Shown piece by piece: positions 8,349 to 18,493 of a DNA stretch of 64,000 nt (the stretch's first letter is position 1; every line of letters starts with the position of its first letter). The stretch spans positions 442,041 through 506,040 of the forward strand of contig NZ_JAATHD010000001.1 in NCBI RefSeq assembly GCF_011947265.1. The letters are read 5' to 3'. A program made the position numbers and the translations under genes. Origin of the DNA: Paenibacillus sp. HB172176. GTDB taxonomy: Bacteria; Bacillota; Bacilli; Paenibacillales; Paenibacillaceae. The notes under the pieces are model-generated. The model did no database searches and had not been told where the DNA came from. It saw only the letters and a program-made list of their open reading frames with translations.

Positions 8349-11300
8349 TTGAGTACATACAAGCGTACGATTTCTCCATGGAGACGAGGCTTTATTATCG
8401 CTTTCATGGCATGGTTTGTCTGCGTTCAACTGTTGAACGCTTCTTCTGTTATGGCCGAAGGAGCCTCGGATGAGCTCGAGGTCGGCGTACAGGTGGACGA
8501 GGTTTATGACGCGGATGTCGTCCTGGCTGTAGGCCAATCGGATCAGGACGTTACTGCTTTCGAAGATGATCTCTACGGCGCTTTGGAAGATCGCGGACTG
8601 GATCGAAGCCGCGTACGAATCGATTCGGTGGAGGCGCAGGAGGTGAACGTGCTTCAGGGCGATTTCGCGCTTAATCTCTATTGGCCTTACGTCGGATCGG
8701 GCAATGATTTGGACGCCCATTTGTACTTCGAGGACTCGTCCGGCAACGATAAGGGGCATGTATACTATGATAATCAGTCGGTAGACGGCGGTTCGTTGGA
8801 TACGGATGACCTGCATGGCGGACAAGGGGAATGGTTGACACTGAATTTCAATGAGGTAGCTGCCGATGTGACTACAATTAAAGTTGAAATTTATGGTTAC
8901 AGTGTAAACAGCAGTGTCACGGCAAGCATGAAATTGTACAAATCAACGGAGGCTTGTCCTTCTCCGGCAGCTTCAACTGAGGGATGTTCCTTGTTGATTG
9001 ATTCCCCGGAGAACGTAGGGAATCATCAGACGGTAGCCTTCGGAGAATTTCAGAGAAACGGCGATTCCTGGGATTTTCATTTCCGTGACGGGCGAGTGTT
9101 TTCCGGTACTGAGGTTCAGGTGGTGTCCAGAGATTTCCTGGAAATCATTCGCGAGCCGGACTGGCGAACATCAGCCAATCATTATCTGGTCAATCTGAAC
9201 GACGAGACGCTGGATGATTTGGATGATTCTACGGCGCTGGGCGAAATTATTCCGAGAATGGAGTCGGAGAAGCTTCATTATATCGGATGGGGCTCAGATA
9301 CGGACGGCGCAGGCACAGGTGATGCAACGTCAAACCAAGCAGAATCGTTCATTGGCCGGAACGATAATCGCGGGGTTTTCGTCAATCGTGACGGACAGAG
9401 CTATGAAGAGCAAATTGGGCAAATAGCGGATTATATTTATTCGAAGATGTCCGCAGGCTCGGATCAGGATTTGCTGACACTAGGCAATTCGTACGAACTG
9501 AACGTCTCGCCGGCTTCCGAGAAGATGAACACAAGCGATTCGTCTTGGCCGGAAGGCAAGTGGCGGGTCGTCCATGATCCAACCGCTTATGAGAACGATC
9601 AAGGAACAGTTCCGTACAGCGGATTTAACCTGGACGATTTGGAAGTTCAATTTAACAAAGTTGGTAAATATGATATTTATTACAAGAATACGCTGGTGAA
9701 GACGCTCTATGTTCATCGCAAGCCGGTTAGTCTGTTCACGGTAGGCGAAGACGTCTCCGGGCAGCCTACTTACGAGGATCAGTCCTACGATTTGGACGCT
9801 CAGAGCCAGACGAACGGAATCGCCGAAAGAGAGTGGAGCTGGAAGCGAACGACGGATGAGGAGTGGACGCAAGGACAGCCGGCGGTCTTCGACGCCGATA
9901 CGGACTATGTCGTTCGACTTCGGGTACGGGATTATCAAGAGGCATGGAGCTCATCCCGCACGCGATTCCAATCGACAAGGGAAACCGCAGTGAAGCCGAT
10001 TGCCGATTTCCAGTTGTCGGCGACGCAGCTTACATGGCCGGAAAGCGAGATCGAGGTACAGGATCTTAGCTATGATCCCCGGAATAAAGCGATAATGGAG
10101 CATGAGTGGAAGGTATTCAAGGATGAAGAAGAGGTCTATTCGGGCATTGAGCCGCTGGAGGATTTCTCAGCTCTTGGAGCAGGCGAGTATAAGCTGTCGC
10201 TGCGTGTTCGCAATGATGAGAATCTCTGGTCGGAGCAGTTCTCCAGATTTGTTCGCATCGCCGAGAACAGCGCGCCGACCCTTTCATCTGTTGCCGATCA
10301 GTCGGTCTATAGCGGACATCAGAAGCAGGTATCCGTGCAGGTGGATGATGCGGAAAGCACCGCATTCGGGGTGACGGTAACCGCGTCCTCCTCTGATCCT
10401 GATTTGATACCGACAAGCGAAATTATCGTAAGCGGAGCGGGCGGGAACCGCATAGTGACGCTGGCTACTGTGCCGGAGACGTCGGGGGAAGCCGTTATAA
10501 CGCTGACGGCTTCGGATGGCGATCTGACCAGTCAAACTTCGTTCACGGTTGAGGTTAACGATCTGGGCCTCGAGGTTGGAAACGGCTTTGTCGAAGCCGA
10601 GGCGAATGACGGTACGATTGCCGGTATTCAGCGTGTGAATTTGATCGGCGAGACACTGGCGGAGACGCTGGACATGAGTCATATTCATGTCAATAATTTG
10701 CCGGTCGGCCTTGATTTCGTCGTAACGAGAATTAGCGGCTCCAAGCTGGATCTGCAGCTAACCGGCTCGGCTGTTCATCATAACAAAGAGAATTCGGTTG
10801 GGCATCTGTCCGTCACGATAGATAAAGAGAATATGGCGGACGGGGCTGCAGAGGTTACGAGCAATTCGTTTGGGCTGGTTTTCCATGACCCTGCATTCCT
10901 TAAAGTGGACAAGGGCGTTGTCACCGAGAGCGTCTATGGGAACGGACAATTCGACGACATCATCGAAGTTTCGCTGAGCGGAGGGACATTCACGGCGGAT
11001 ATTGATGCGGAGAGCGTCTCGGTCGCTCATCTGCCGGAAGGATTGAGCGCGACTGTTATCCGATTGTCGGATACATCGCTGGAGGTAGGCTTCACGGGAA
11101 CGGCTACGGTAACCCAGGATGTCTACAACGCGTCGATTATCGTATCGTCAGCGGCAATTATCGGCAACTCGGACGATCTTGCTTCGCCTACCTTCAAGAT
11201 TAACTTCCTGGGCAAGGAGCCAGTTTTAATCGCGAGGACGCAGGTTATCTATGAAACCGATGCGAATGATGGCAGCTTCGAAGAGTCTCTCGTGTTCGAT

Positions 11301-14300
11301 CTTGAAAATGAAGAATTTCCCGAGACGGTGACTGACTATGTCTATGCAACGAATCAGTGGCCGGCCGGTCTTCAGATCGGCAGCTTGACGCGCAATAGTC
11401 CGACCCGAGTGACCGTATCCATCACGGGTCATGCAAGCAATCATGCCGAGAGTAACAGCGTAAGCGATGCACAGATTACCATAAATGGAGTGACATCAAC
11501 GACCTTCTCGTTCTTGTTCCGCTCGCCATCGCCGACAATCACCGCGTCGCCGAATATGCTGACTGATGCGGGCGACGGAACGATTACCGAATCGCTGACC
11601 GTAACGTTGGCTAACGGCATCTTCGCGGCGGACTTGACCGGCGGCTTCCAGCTTCATAATCTGCCGGAGGGTCTTGGCTTTACGGTGGAGCGTGTCAGCG
11701 ATACCGAGGCAAGAATTGTTTTCACGGGACAAGCGGTCAAGAAGAATGAAGCATCCAGTTATGCATCGGTGACTGTTGGAGCACTGTACGTCATTGGCAG
11801 CGAAGGCCCGATAACATCCAATCCGTTCGACTTGCAGGCGCCTTCCGATGCAGCACTCGCTCAGATGGATCTGGATCGTCTCACTTGGGATGCCATTCGG
11901 GAGTTGAATATCGAACAGACGGCCGTAACGACGGATCTACAATTGATGACGGCAGGCTCTTCAGGCAGCACCATCACTTGGACTTCCACCGACATTTCGG
12001 TTGTCAGTGTCGAGGGCGATGTCACAAGGCCAGTCTATGAGGATGGAGACAAGACGGTAACGTTGCACGCTGTTGTCGCGAATGGTTCCGCGACAGCAGA
12101 GAAATCATTCGTGCTTGTCGTGAAGAAGCTTGTCGCAACAGATGAGCAGTCTGTCGCGGAAGCGAAGACGGATCTGACGTGGAACATGATTCGCGAAGAG
12201 AACGTGACGCAGGACAATGTGCTGAGCGACCTGTCGCTTCCAACGTCGGGCAGCTACGGCAGCGCGATCTCATGGACATCGAGCGACGAGACGGCTGTCG
12301 GCACGGACGGCGTCGTAACGCGTCCAAGTTACCTATCGGGCGACAAAGCAGTTACGCTCACGGCAACGATTACCAAAGGCGAGGCGACAGAGACGAAGAC
12401 ATTCGAGTTGACGATCGTGAAGCTGCCAATCTCCGACGAGGAGTCGGCGGCGGAAGCGAAGACGGATCTGACATGGGATACGATTCGCGAGGAGAATGTG
12501 ACGCAGGACAATGTGCTGAGCGAATTGTCGCTTCCAACGACGGGCATCTACGGCAGCGCGATCTCATGGACATCGAGCGACGAGACGGTTGTCGGGACGG
12601 ACGGCGTCGTAACGCGTCCCGAGCTTGAAGACGGAGATCGGGAAGTCACGCTCACGGCAACGATCACCAAAGGCGATGTCGTTGTAACCAAGACATTCGT
12701 CCTCACCATAAAAGCAAAAGAATTCGATATTCAGAAGCAGCTTGATGAAGCGATCGGCGCTCTAAGCATTGGATATGCTGAGCATGATTCGGCAGAGCAT
12801 GTGACGCAAAATATTGAATTGATTTCAACCGGCTTCTATGATTCCAGCGTAGAATGGAGCAGCCATAGAGAGGATGTCATCAGCGTAGACGGCATCGTTC
12901 AGCGTCCGCAGTCGGATACGGTTGTCCGTTTGACGGCGCGCGTGACAAAGGCGGGATATCATCGCGAGAAAGAATTCTTCTTGACCGTCATTGGAGCGAG
13001 CACTGTGAACTTGCCGCAGGATGAGCTTGATGTGGCAATCGGTTATGCGCCGGGAGACTCGGAGACATCGGTTACGAAAAACTTATTTTTAACGAAAAAA
13101 GGAAATACGGGTTCTGTTGTCTCTTGGCAATCCCATCTTCCGAGCGTAGTCTCCTCTACGGGAAGGGTCTTCAGACCAGGGCCGGATGAAGCCGATGTGA
13201 CGGTAACGCTGACGGCCACTCTCACCGATCCGGGCAATCCGGCCGACACGCAGTCGAGAACGTTCACGATTGTCGTGAAGAAGCTCAGCGATCAGGAAGC
13301 CGTAGATGAAGCGGCTAGAAGCTTGAAGATCGACGATGCGGCGACATTCGTCGAAGGGGATAATTGGGAAAGCGTGACGGAAGGCTTCTTCCTCCTGTTG
13401 ACTGGCAAGTATGGCACGGCCATCACTTGGGAGTCGAGTCAGCCAGCCGTTATCGCAATCGAGCAGGACGAGACGCAGACGACGGGAACCGTTACAAGAC
13501 AAACGGCAGAACAACAAGTGATATTGACCGCTACCTTTACGAGAAACGGCAAGACCGCGACGAAGCAATATCTGGTCATCGTGAAAGCGTTAGGCGTGAC
13601 CAAGGATGCTGTAATCCGCCAGGCAACGTCCAGACAAGCGAAGGTGGAGACGCGTCAGGATGGCAATGAACAGATTCAGAACGTCACCATTCTGCGTACG
13701 GAAATGTCGGACGGCACCAAGATCGATACGATTATTACGGATGAAAACGAGCTTTACGATCTTACGGAAGCCATCGATCCGAATGATCCCGATACAGCGA
13801 ATCGTGAAGTAACGATTACGCATACAGATGATTCAGCTGATCCCGCGGATGAAATCGCCGTGGAAATTCCGGCATCGGCTATCGCAATTCTTGCGGGACG
13901 TAATTTGTCCTTGCATATCGTCAGCGGAGGGGCTTCCGTTAGCCTGGATGAACAAAGCGTGAAGCTGCTTGAAGCGCAAGGCACCGACTTGTATTTCCGA
14001 ATCGTTCCCGTCCAGAATGAAGAAGAGCAACAATCGATACGCGACAGAGCTGAAAAGCAAGGTCCTGCCTTAATCTCGCTCGCTGGCGGAAAAGGATTCA
14101 AGCCGCTTGGTCCATCGCGCATGATCGAGACCAACTTCCACGGCGTGGATACGTTAATTCAATTGCCGGTGGCAGATTTCGCCGATCTGATTCCAACGGA
14201 GAGCGCTTCGGCCAGAGACGAGTTTCTTGACAGCTTGCGAATCTATGTGGAGCATAGCGATGGAGAAAAATCGGTTTATACGCCTCAGAGAATCGTTTAC

Positions 14301-15482
14301 AACCCAGGCGGAGAGCCGACAGCTATCGAGTTCACTATTAATAAATTCAGCTCGTTCCAAGTGGTTCGGATACAAGACGTGAAGGGCAATGTTGGCGGTG
14401 GAGGAATTATCATAGAGGATGATTCGAAGCTGACGGGCAAGAAGCTGAAGGAGCTGCAACAGCAGCAAGAAGATATTGAAGTAGCAACCGAAGGAGGAAC
14501 GATTTCACTGCCATCGAAGAACTTGGATCTTGATCGCATTCGATCCCTGTTCGGCGGCGAGGAAATTGATGAGGATCGAATTGTATTCGAGCTTGCGATC
14601 GAGCCTGCGGACAAGGCATCGGCGGATGCAATGGCGGATGCCGACAATCTGGGGCGCGGCGAATGGGTTGGGGAGCCTATGAATTTCTCCATTACGGCGT
14701 CGTACGACGGTGAAGTCTATGACATTACGGCAGACGGCATGGTGCAATACACAGTTCCCGTACCTGACGGGATGAAGATTACGACAGGCGTTTTGTACAG
14801 GGACGGCATGATCTATCATCAGCCTACTTACGTGTATGTCGAGAATGAACGTTACTATGCCCATATCACAAGCTTCGAGACCGGAATGTTCGGGCTCATC
14901 TGGAATCCTGAGCAGTTCGCCGATGTGGCGGGACTTTGGAGTATGACAGATGTTAACGATATGGCGTCTCGAATCGTCGTTAATGGCGTAGACGATTTCC
15001 ATTACGAGCCTGAACGCAATATTACACGAGCGGAGTTCGGCGCAATTATCGTCAGAGCGCTCGGAATCGTCAGTCACGAGGACAAGATCTTAGCTTATCC
15101 AGATGTTGTTAGCGGAGCGTGGTATGAAGACGAATTGTCCGTTGCTGTTGAGAATGGGCTTGTGAACGGTTATCCAGACGGCACCTTCAGACCCGGTAAC
15201 GGCATTACGAGACTTGAATCGATGGTAATCGTAAGTCGGGCAATGGCGATTGTAGGGCTTCAGCCTTCCGTTCAAGCCTCGGAGATCGAGGCGCTGCTTC
15301 AAGCGTTCACAGATGGAGCTTCAGTGCCGCAATGGGCGGAATCGCAAGTGAAGTTAAATCTGTCAGCGGGCATTATTCAAGGTCGAGACGGCAGGCTTGA
15401 CTTGGATGAATGGATTACCCGCGCGGAGACGGCGGCAGTCGTGAGACGACTATTCATTGCAGCCGGATTGATAAATCCATAA
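8349..15482 (+). CDS. Giant secreted SLH-anchored Ig-repeat protein
   Basis: A 2377-aa protein. The TTG start at 8349 follows AAGGGGG at 8333-8339 and leads directly into a signal peptide (cleavage near SVMA-EG, residue ~37). The N-terminal ~500 residues are not firmly recognised; they open with DADVVLAVGQSDQD, which vaguely recalls a von Willebrand A-like start. PKD/cadherin-like regions follow (about 540-740), then four ~105-aa repeats sharing NLPxGLxxxVxRxS and FTGxA (about 738-1167), then six units of an atrophied Ig domain (aBig_2-like, about 1170-1747, with ITWTSTD or ISWTSSD). A pre-SLH region and three C-terminal SLH domains (about 2190-2377) anchor it to the wall. No catalytic motif is seen. 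A role as a surface adhesin or S-layer-associated protein is inferred. It is bracketed by REC-SARP regulators. Confidence 0.9.
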   Translation: MSTYKRTISPWRRGFIIAFMAWFVCVQLLNASSVMAEGASDELEVGVQVDEVYDADVVLAVGQSDQDVTAFEDDLYGALEDRGLDRSRVRIDSVEAQEVNVLQGDFALNLYWPYVGSGNDLDAHLYFEDSSGNDKGHVYYDNQSVDGGSLDTDDLHGGQGEWLTLNFNEVAADVTTIKVEIYGYSVNSSVTASMKLYKSTEACPSPAASTEGCSLLIDSPENVGNHQTVAFGEFQRNGDSWDFHFRDGRVFSGTEVQVVSRDFLEIIREPDWRTSANHYLVNLNDETLDDLDDSTALGEIIPRMESEKLHYIGWGSDTDGAGTGDATSNQAESFIGRNDNRGVFVNRDGQSYEEQIGQIADYIYSKMSAGSDQDLLTLGNSYELNVSPASEKMNTSDSSWPEGKWRVVHDPTAYENDQGTVPYSGFNLDDLEVQFNKVGKYDIYYKNTLVKTLYVHRKPVSLFTVGEDVSGQPTYEDQSYDLDAQSQTNGIAEREWSWKRTTDEEWTQGQPAVFDADTDYVVRLRVRDYQEAWSSSRTRFQSTRETAVKPIADFQLSATQLTWPESEIEVQDLSYDPRNKAIMEHEWKVFKDEEEVYSGIEPLEDFSALGAGEYKLSLRVRNDENLWSEQFSRFVRIAENSAPTLSSVADQSVYSGHQKQVSVQVDDAESTAFGVTVTASSSDPDLIPTSEIIVSGAGGNRIVTLATVPETSGEAVITLTASDGDLTSQTSFTVEVNDLGLEVGNGFVEAEANDGTIAGIQRVNLIGETLAETLDMSHIHVNNLPVGLDFVVTRISGSKLDLQLTGSAVHHNKENSVGHLSVTIDKENMADGAAEVTSNSFGLVFHDPAFLKVDKGVVTESVYGNGQFDDIIEVSLSGGTFTADIDAESVSVAHLPEGLSATVIRLSDTSLEVGFTGTATVTQDVYNASIIVSSAAIIGNSDDLASPTFKINFLGKEPVLIARTQVIYETDANDGSFEESLVFDLENEEFPETVTDYVYATNQWPAGLQIGSLTRNSPTRVTVSITGHASNHAESNSVSDAQITINGVTSTTFSFLFRSPSPTITASPNMLTDAGDGTITESLTVTLANGIFAADLTGGFQLHNLPEGLGFTVERVSDTEARIVFTGQAVKKNEASSYASVTVGALYVIGSEGPITSNPFDLQAPSDAALAQMDLDRLTWDAIRELNIEQTAVTTDLQLMTAGSSGSTITWTSTDISVVSVEGDVTRPVYEDGDKTVTLHAVVANGSATAEKSFVLVVKKLVATDEQSVAEAKTDLTWNMIREENVTQDNVLSDLSLPTSGSYGSAISWTSSDETAVGTDGVVTRPSYLSGDKAVTLTATITKGEATETKTFELTIVKLPISDEESAAEAKTDLTWDTIREENVTQDNVLSELSLPTTGIYGSAISWTSSDETVVGTDGVVTRPELEDGDREVTLTATITKGDVVVTKTFVLTIKAKEFDIQKQLDEAIGALSIGYAEHDSAEHVTQNIELISTGFYDSSVEWSSHREDVISVDGIVQRPQSDTVVRLTARVTKAGYHREKEFFLTVIGASTVNLPQDELDVAIGYAPGDSETSVTKNLFLTKKGNTGSVVSWQSHLPSVVSSTGRVFRPGPDEADVTVTLTATLTDPGNPADTQSRTFTIVVKKLSDQEAVDEAARSLKIDDAATFVEGDNWESVTEGFFLLLTGKYGTAITWESSQPAVIAIEQDETQTTGTVTRQTAEQQVILTATFTRNGKTATKQYLVIVKALGVTKDAVIRQATSRQAKVETRQDGNEQIQNVTILRTEMSDGTKIDTIITDENELYDLTEAIDPNDPDTANREVTITHTDDSADPADEIAVEIPASAIAILAGRNLSLHIVSGGASVSLDEQSVKLLEAQGTDLYFRIVPVQNEEEQQSIRDRAEKQGPALISLAGGKGFKPLGPSRMIETNFHGVDTLIQLPVADFADLIPTESASARDEFLDSLRIYVEHSDGEKSVYTPQRIVYNPGGEPTAIEFTINKFSSFQVVRIQDVKGNVGGGGIIIEDDSKLTGKKLKELQQQQEDIEVATEGGTISLPSKNLDLDRIRSLFGGEEIDEDRIVFELAIEPADKASADAMADADNLGRGEWVGEPMNFSITASYDGEVYDITADGMVQYTVPVPDGMKITTGVLYRDGMIYHQPTYVYVENERYYAHITSFETGMFGLIWNPEQFADVAGLWSMTDVNDMASRIVVNGVDDFHYEPERNITRAEFGAIIVRALGIVSHEDKILAYPDVVSGAWYEDELSVAVENGLVNGYPDGTFRPGNGITRLESMVIVSRAMAIVGLQPSVQASEIEALLQAFTDGASVPQWAESQVKLNLSAGIIQGRDGRLDLDEWITRAETAAVVRRLFIAAGLINP
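12167..12716 (+). repeat. Two near-identical 294-bp coding repeats
   Basis: The unit starting GACGGATCTGAC at 12167 recurs at 12461, exactly 294 bp later, with long identical tracts. It encodes aBig_2-like domains of 98 aa. Neighbouring domains in the same array are far more diverged, so this pair is a recent duplication. Confidence 0.85.
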
Positions 15483-15547
15483 GACATTGCTGTGGATCGC
15501 AGGCGGCATACGGCTTTCATGAACTAGCCTGCCCAGGCCCGTCCATG

Positions 15548-15553
15548 TATAAT
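15548..15553 (+). promoter_or_regulatory. Candidate -10 (TATAAT) of second REC-SARP gene
   Basis: A perfect TATAAT lies 51 bp before the start codon of the downstream regulator. No good -35 hexamer is visible at 16-18 bp, and the AGAATTT...AGAAT motif is absent here, so autoregulation by the same site is not indicated. Confidence 0.4.
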
Positions 15554-15603
15554 GGAGCGAAATGAATGGCATGATTATGCCGTCCTGCAGAGGAGTGATT
15601 TCA

Positions 15604-16614
15604 ATGTTCAACGTGGTGATCGTTGACGACGAGCACCTTGTTCTGAACTTGATGAACATGATTGTCGGCCGAAATGCAGGCTTCTCCATCGTAGGTTCGT
15701 TCACCGACCCGCACGAGGCGCTGAAGCGGATTCCGGAGCTGCGGCCTGACATCCTGTTCCTGGATATCGAGATGCCTTTGATGAACGGAATGGAACTCGC
15801 TCGATTGGTAAGGGAACGTTTCGATCGCGGCATGATCGTGTTCACGACGGCCCACATGCAATATGCGCTTGAAGCCTTCGACGTGGAAGCGATCGATTAT
15901 GTGTTGAAGCCTGTCTCAGACGAGGTGCTTGAGCGAATAAGGAAACGGTTGTTGAAGCGCATTGCCGCGCAAGAAGCCGCTCCTGATCGAGGAGAGTCGA
16001 CGATTCGCTGCTTCGGAGGCTTCGAGGTTCGCGGGGAGGACGGAAAGCTTGTCCGCTTTCCGACTCGCAAGACCGAAGAACTGCTTGCTTATCTGCTTTG
16101 CCATCCTGATCAGAACAACGGCAAGTGGCGCTTGGCAGAGCTGCTGTGGCCTGAAATGGATGGCGAACGCGCGATTCATAATCTGCATAGTACGATGCAC
16201 AGGCTCAAGAAAACGCTGAAAAATTCCGGCATCAAGCTTGAAATCAACAAGTCTACCGAGGGATATGTGCTGGAAACGGGACAAATCTCCTATGATTTGT
16301 TGGCTTTTGAGCAAGCGAAGAGCAACATTGTCGAAGCCTCGATTGATTGGGAACGCGGCGATTGGTTATTCACTCAGTATCGAGGACCGCTATATGACGA
16401 GAAGCCTTATCTATGGAAGCTTCCGCCGGAAGAGAAATTTCGTCGTATGTTTGAACGCATAGCGGCCGAGCTGGTTCGCAGAGATCTGCTTAACGAAGAG
16501 CCTGACAGAGCGGAGAGGCGTTTGCAGGAGTGCAGATCTGTCGAACCGCTCCATATCGAGCTTCATGAACGACTGGCCGACTTAATTGCAGAATTCGGTT
16601 ATAAGCGCAGTTAA
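15604..16614 (+). CDS. Response regulator with SARP/BTAD output (second copy type)
   Basis: A 336-aa protein. The start at 15604 follows AGGAG at 15591-15595; an in-frame upstream extension lacks a ribosome site. It has a receiver domain (DDEHLV, acceptor D54 in LFLDIEMPLMNG, Lys in YVLKPV), an OmpR-like winged helix (about 138-225) and a BTAD domain (about 230-335). It has the same architecture as the regulator at 1672-2847 but diverged sequence and a shorter linker. No kinase gene adjoins it, so it may be phosphorylated by the hybrid kinase at the left end of the window. Its place right after the giant SLH gene suggests control of the surface proteins. Confidence 0.88.
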   Translation: MFNVVIVDDEHLVLNLMNMIVGRNAGFSIVGSFTDPHEALKRIPELRPDILFLDIEMPLMNGMELARLVRERFDRGMIVFTTAHMQYALEAFDVEAIDYVLKPVSDEVLERIRKRLLKRIAAQEAAPDRGESTIRCFGGFEVRGEDGKLVRFPTRKTEELLAYLLCHPDQNNGKWRLAELLWPEMDGERAIHNLHSTMHRLKKTLKNSGIKLEINKSTEGYVLETGQISYDLLAFEQAKSNIVEASIDWERGDWLFTQYRGPLYDEKPYLWKLPPEEKFRRMFERIAAELVRRDLLNEEPDRAERRLQECRSVEPLHIELHERLADLIAEFGYKRS

Positions 16615-16632
16615 GCGCATTGAAAGCATATA

Positions 16633-17580
16633 CTAATTTTGATGCGCTTCACGAAGGCGCCCCTTGAACTGTTTCGGCGAGCAATCATTGTATCGGCGGA
16701 ACATGTTATAGAAGTGCCCTAGATTAGAAAAGCCGACGGCTTCGGCGATTTCGGAGATGCTCATGTCCCGGGTCAGCAGAAGCTGCTCGGCTTTCTTTAT
16801 TCTCTTGTAAGCGATAAATTCGGTGAAGCTCATGCCGATTGTATTCTTGAACGTTTTGATGAAATGGGTATAGCTCATGTTCACGAGAGAACATACGTCG
16901 TCAACGGTCAGCTTGGTCGACAGCAGGGATTCGATATGATCGACGGCAGGCTGCAGACGCTCATACATGCGATTGTCATTATAATTAAGAAGCTTCCGGG
17001 TATCATGTCTGAGCAGCAGCAGCAGGATGCTCTTGATTCGCGAAGAGACGGCAAGATCATAACCGATCGGAACATTGTTCATATCGTTGAAAATTTCTCG
17101 AATCAGATCCGCTGTTTGCTTTTGGACGCCCTCGTTCGATCGATAGACATAATTCATCGAGCTGAGCGGCCGATTGACCTCGGAGAAATGCTGCATGCTG
17201 CTTAGCGTGCTGCCGTCCCAGTGCTTGCGCAAATCGATCTGGAAGACGATGTACTTGAGCGTTCCCGGATACGCGTGCAGGGTATAATGAGGCTCTAAGG
17301 CTCCGAAGATCGCGACATCGCCTTTCCGAATGTCGAACTGGCTCTCCGGACAATAACAGGTCAGCCCGCCTTCAACAATTAGCAGGAACTCGACCTCTTC
17401 ATGATAATGCCAATGAGGCTTCAGCTTTGCTGAAGCGATGTATTCTTGAAAGCGTGCATGAGCTTCCGCATTGCTCAGCGAATTTCTTGGCGGTTCGATT
17501 TGCCAGATGCGTATGGCCAGATTCGGATTCTGATACAGTACCTGCTCATGGCGCATGTCGGGGTACATATTCGGATACAT
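16633..17580 (-). CDS. AraC-family regulator with cupin-type sensor domain
   Basis: A 315-aa protein. The start is supported by GGAGG 7 bases upstream. The N-terminal half is an AraC-type cupin (HWHYHEEVEFLLIVEGG near residues 57-71) that would bind a sugar-like ligand. The C-terminal ~100 residues carry two helix-turn-helix motifs, the second being SISEIAEAVGFSNLGHFYNMFRRY. It is divergent from the ThuA/oxidoreductase pair, which it probably controls. It converges on the REC-SARP gene with only 18 bp between the stop codons. Confidence 0.88.
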   Translation of the reverse strand: MYPNMYPDMRHEQVLYQNPNLAIRIWQIEPPRNSLSNAEAHARFQEYIASAKLKPHWHYHEEVEFLLIVEGGLTCYCPESQFDIRKGDVAIFGALEPHYTLHAYPGTLKYIVFQIDLRKHWDGSTLSSMQHFSEVNRPLSSMNYVYRSNEGVQKQTADLIREIFNDMNNVPIGYDLAVSSRIKSILLLLLRHDTRKLLNYNDNRMYERLQPAVDHIESLLSTKLTVDDVCSLVNMSYTHFIKTFKNTIGMSFTEFIAYKRIKKAEQLLLTRDMSISEIAEAVGFSNLGHFYNMFRRYNDCSPKQFKGRLREAHQN

Positions 17581-17701
17581 CCCCGTCCCTCCATTGCTAG
17601 TGAGTTCGCGACAGGATCGCGTAAGGATATCTTAGCATATCTGAATGTTATCGGATATGAATAACAGAATACCGTACAAAATTCGCTCTATTCGCAATCG
17701 A

Positions 17702-17716
17702 TTGAATACGCTTTCT
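17702..17716 (+). promoter_or_regulatory. Weak cre-like element before the ThuA gene
   Basis: TTGAATACGCTTTCT resembles the CcpA site WTGNAANCGNTTNCA with two mismatches and the central CG intact. It lies 44-58 bp before the ThuA start. The 179-bp divergent region also contains TACAAT about 40 bp before the start as a possible -10. Confidence 0.25.
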
Positions 17717-17759
17717 GATCTACAATGATGGAAATACGAGAAACAAAGGAGACAAGGCA

Positions 17760-18488
17760 ATGAGCAAAGCGATTAATGTAACCGTCTGGAACGAATTCCG
17801 TCATGAGAAAAAGAATGAGAAGGTGGCATCCGTCTATCCGGATGGCATGCATGCGGCGATTGCTGCGGGCCTCGACATCGAAGGAACGATTCGCACGGCA
17901 ACCCTGGACGAGCCTGAGCATGGCTTGACCGAAGAGGTGCTGAACGACACGGATGTTCTCATCTGGTGGGGGCATATGGCGCATGGCGATGTAGAGGACG
18001 AGATCGTTGAGCGCGTGCGGCAGCGCGTGCTTCACGGCATGGGCTTGATTGTGCTTCATTCCGGTCATTTCTCGAAAATTTTCAAAAAGCTTATGGGCAC
18101 GTCATGTGATTTGAAATGGCGCGAAGCCGATGAGAAGGAACGCATTTGGGTCGTGAACCCGGGCCATCCGATCGTGGACGGCATCGGCGAATACATCGAG
18201 CTCGAGGCCGAGGAAATGTACGGCGAGCATTTCGATATTCCGCAGCCGGACGAGCTTGTGATGGTAAGCTGGTTCGAAGGCGGAGAAGTATTCCGCAGCG
18301 GAGCCTGCTTCACGCGCGGCATGGGCAAGATCTTCTATTTCCGCCCCGGGCATGAGACCTATCCAACCTATTATAACCCGCAAATTCGCAAAGTGATCTC
18401 GAATGCGGCGAAATGGGCTGCGCCGGTTGACCGCGACTATCCGAAATACGGCAACGCCAAGCCGCTTGAGACGATAAAGGGGAAATAA
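17760..18488 (+). CDS. ThuA-like domain protein
   Basis: A 242-aa cytosolic protein of the ThuA family (class I glutamine amidotransferase-like fold) with no signal peptide. The sequence [14 protein letters not shown] at the N-terminus and IWWGHMAHG in the middle are typical. ThuA of Sinorhizobium is tied to trehalose uptake and 3-keto-sugar metabolism. The start has AAGGAGA 9 bases upstream. It is followed after 5 bp by a Gfo/Idh/MocA oxidoreductase. The ThuA-oxidoreductase pair is common in Firmicutes and is thought to act on keto-sugars or glycosides. The true substrate is unknown. Confidence 0.88.
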   Translation: MSKAINVTVWNEFRHEKKNEKVASVYPDGMHAAIAAGLDIEGTIRTATLDEPEHGLTEEVLNDTDVLIWWGHMAHGDVEDEIVERVRQRVLHGMGLIVLHSGHFSKIFKKLMGTSCDLKWREADEKERIWVVNPGHPIVDGIGEYIELEAEEMYGEHFDIPQPDELVMVSWFEGGEVFRSGACFTRGMGKIFYFRPGHETYPTYYNPQIRKVISNAAKWAAPVDRDYPKYGNAKPLETIKGK

Positions 18489-18493
18489 ATGCA

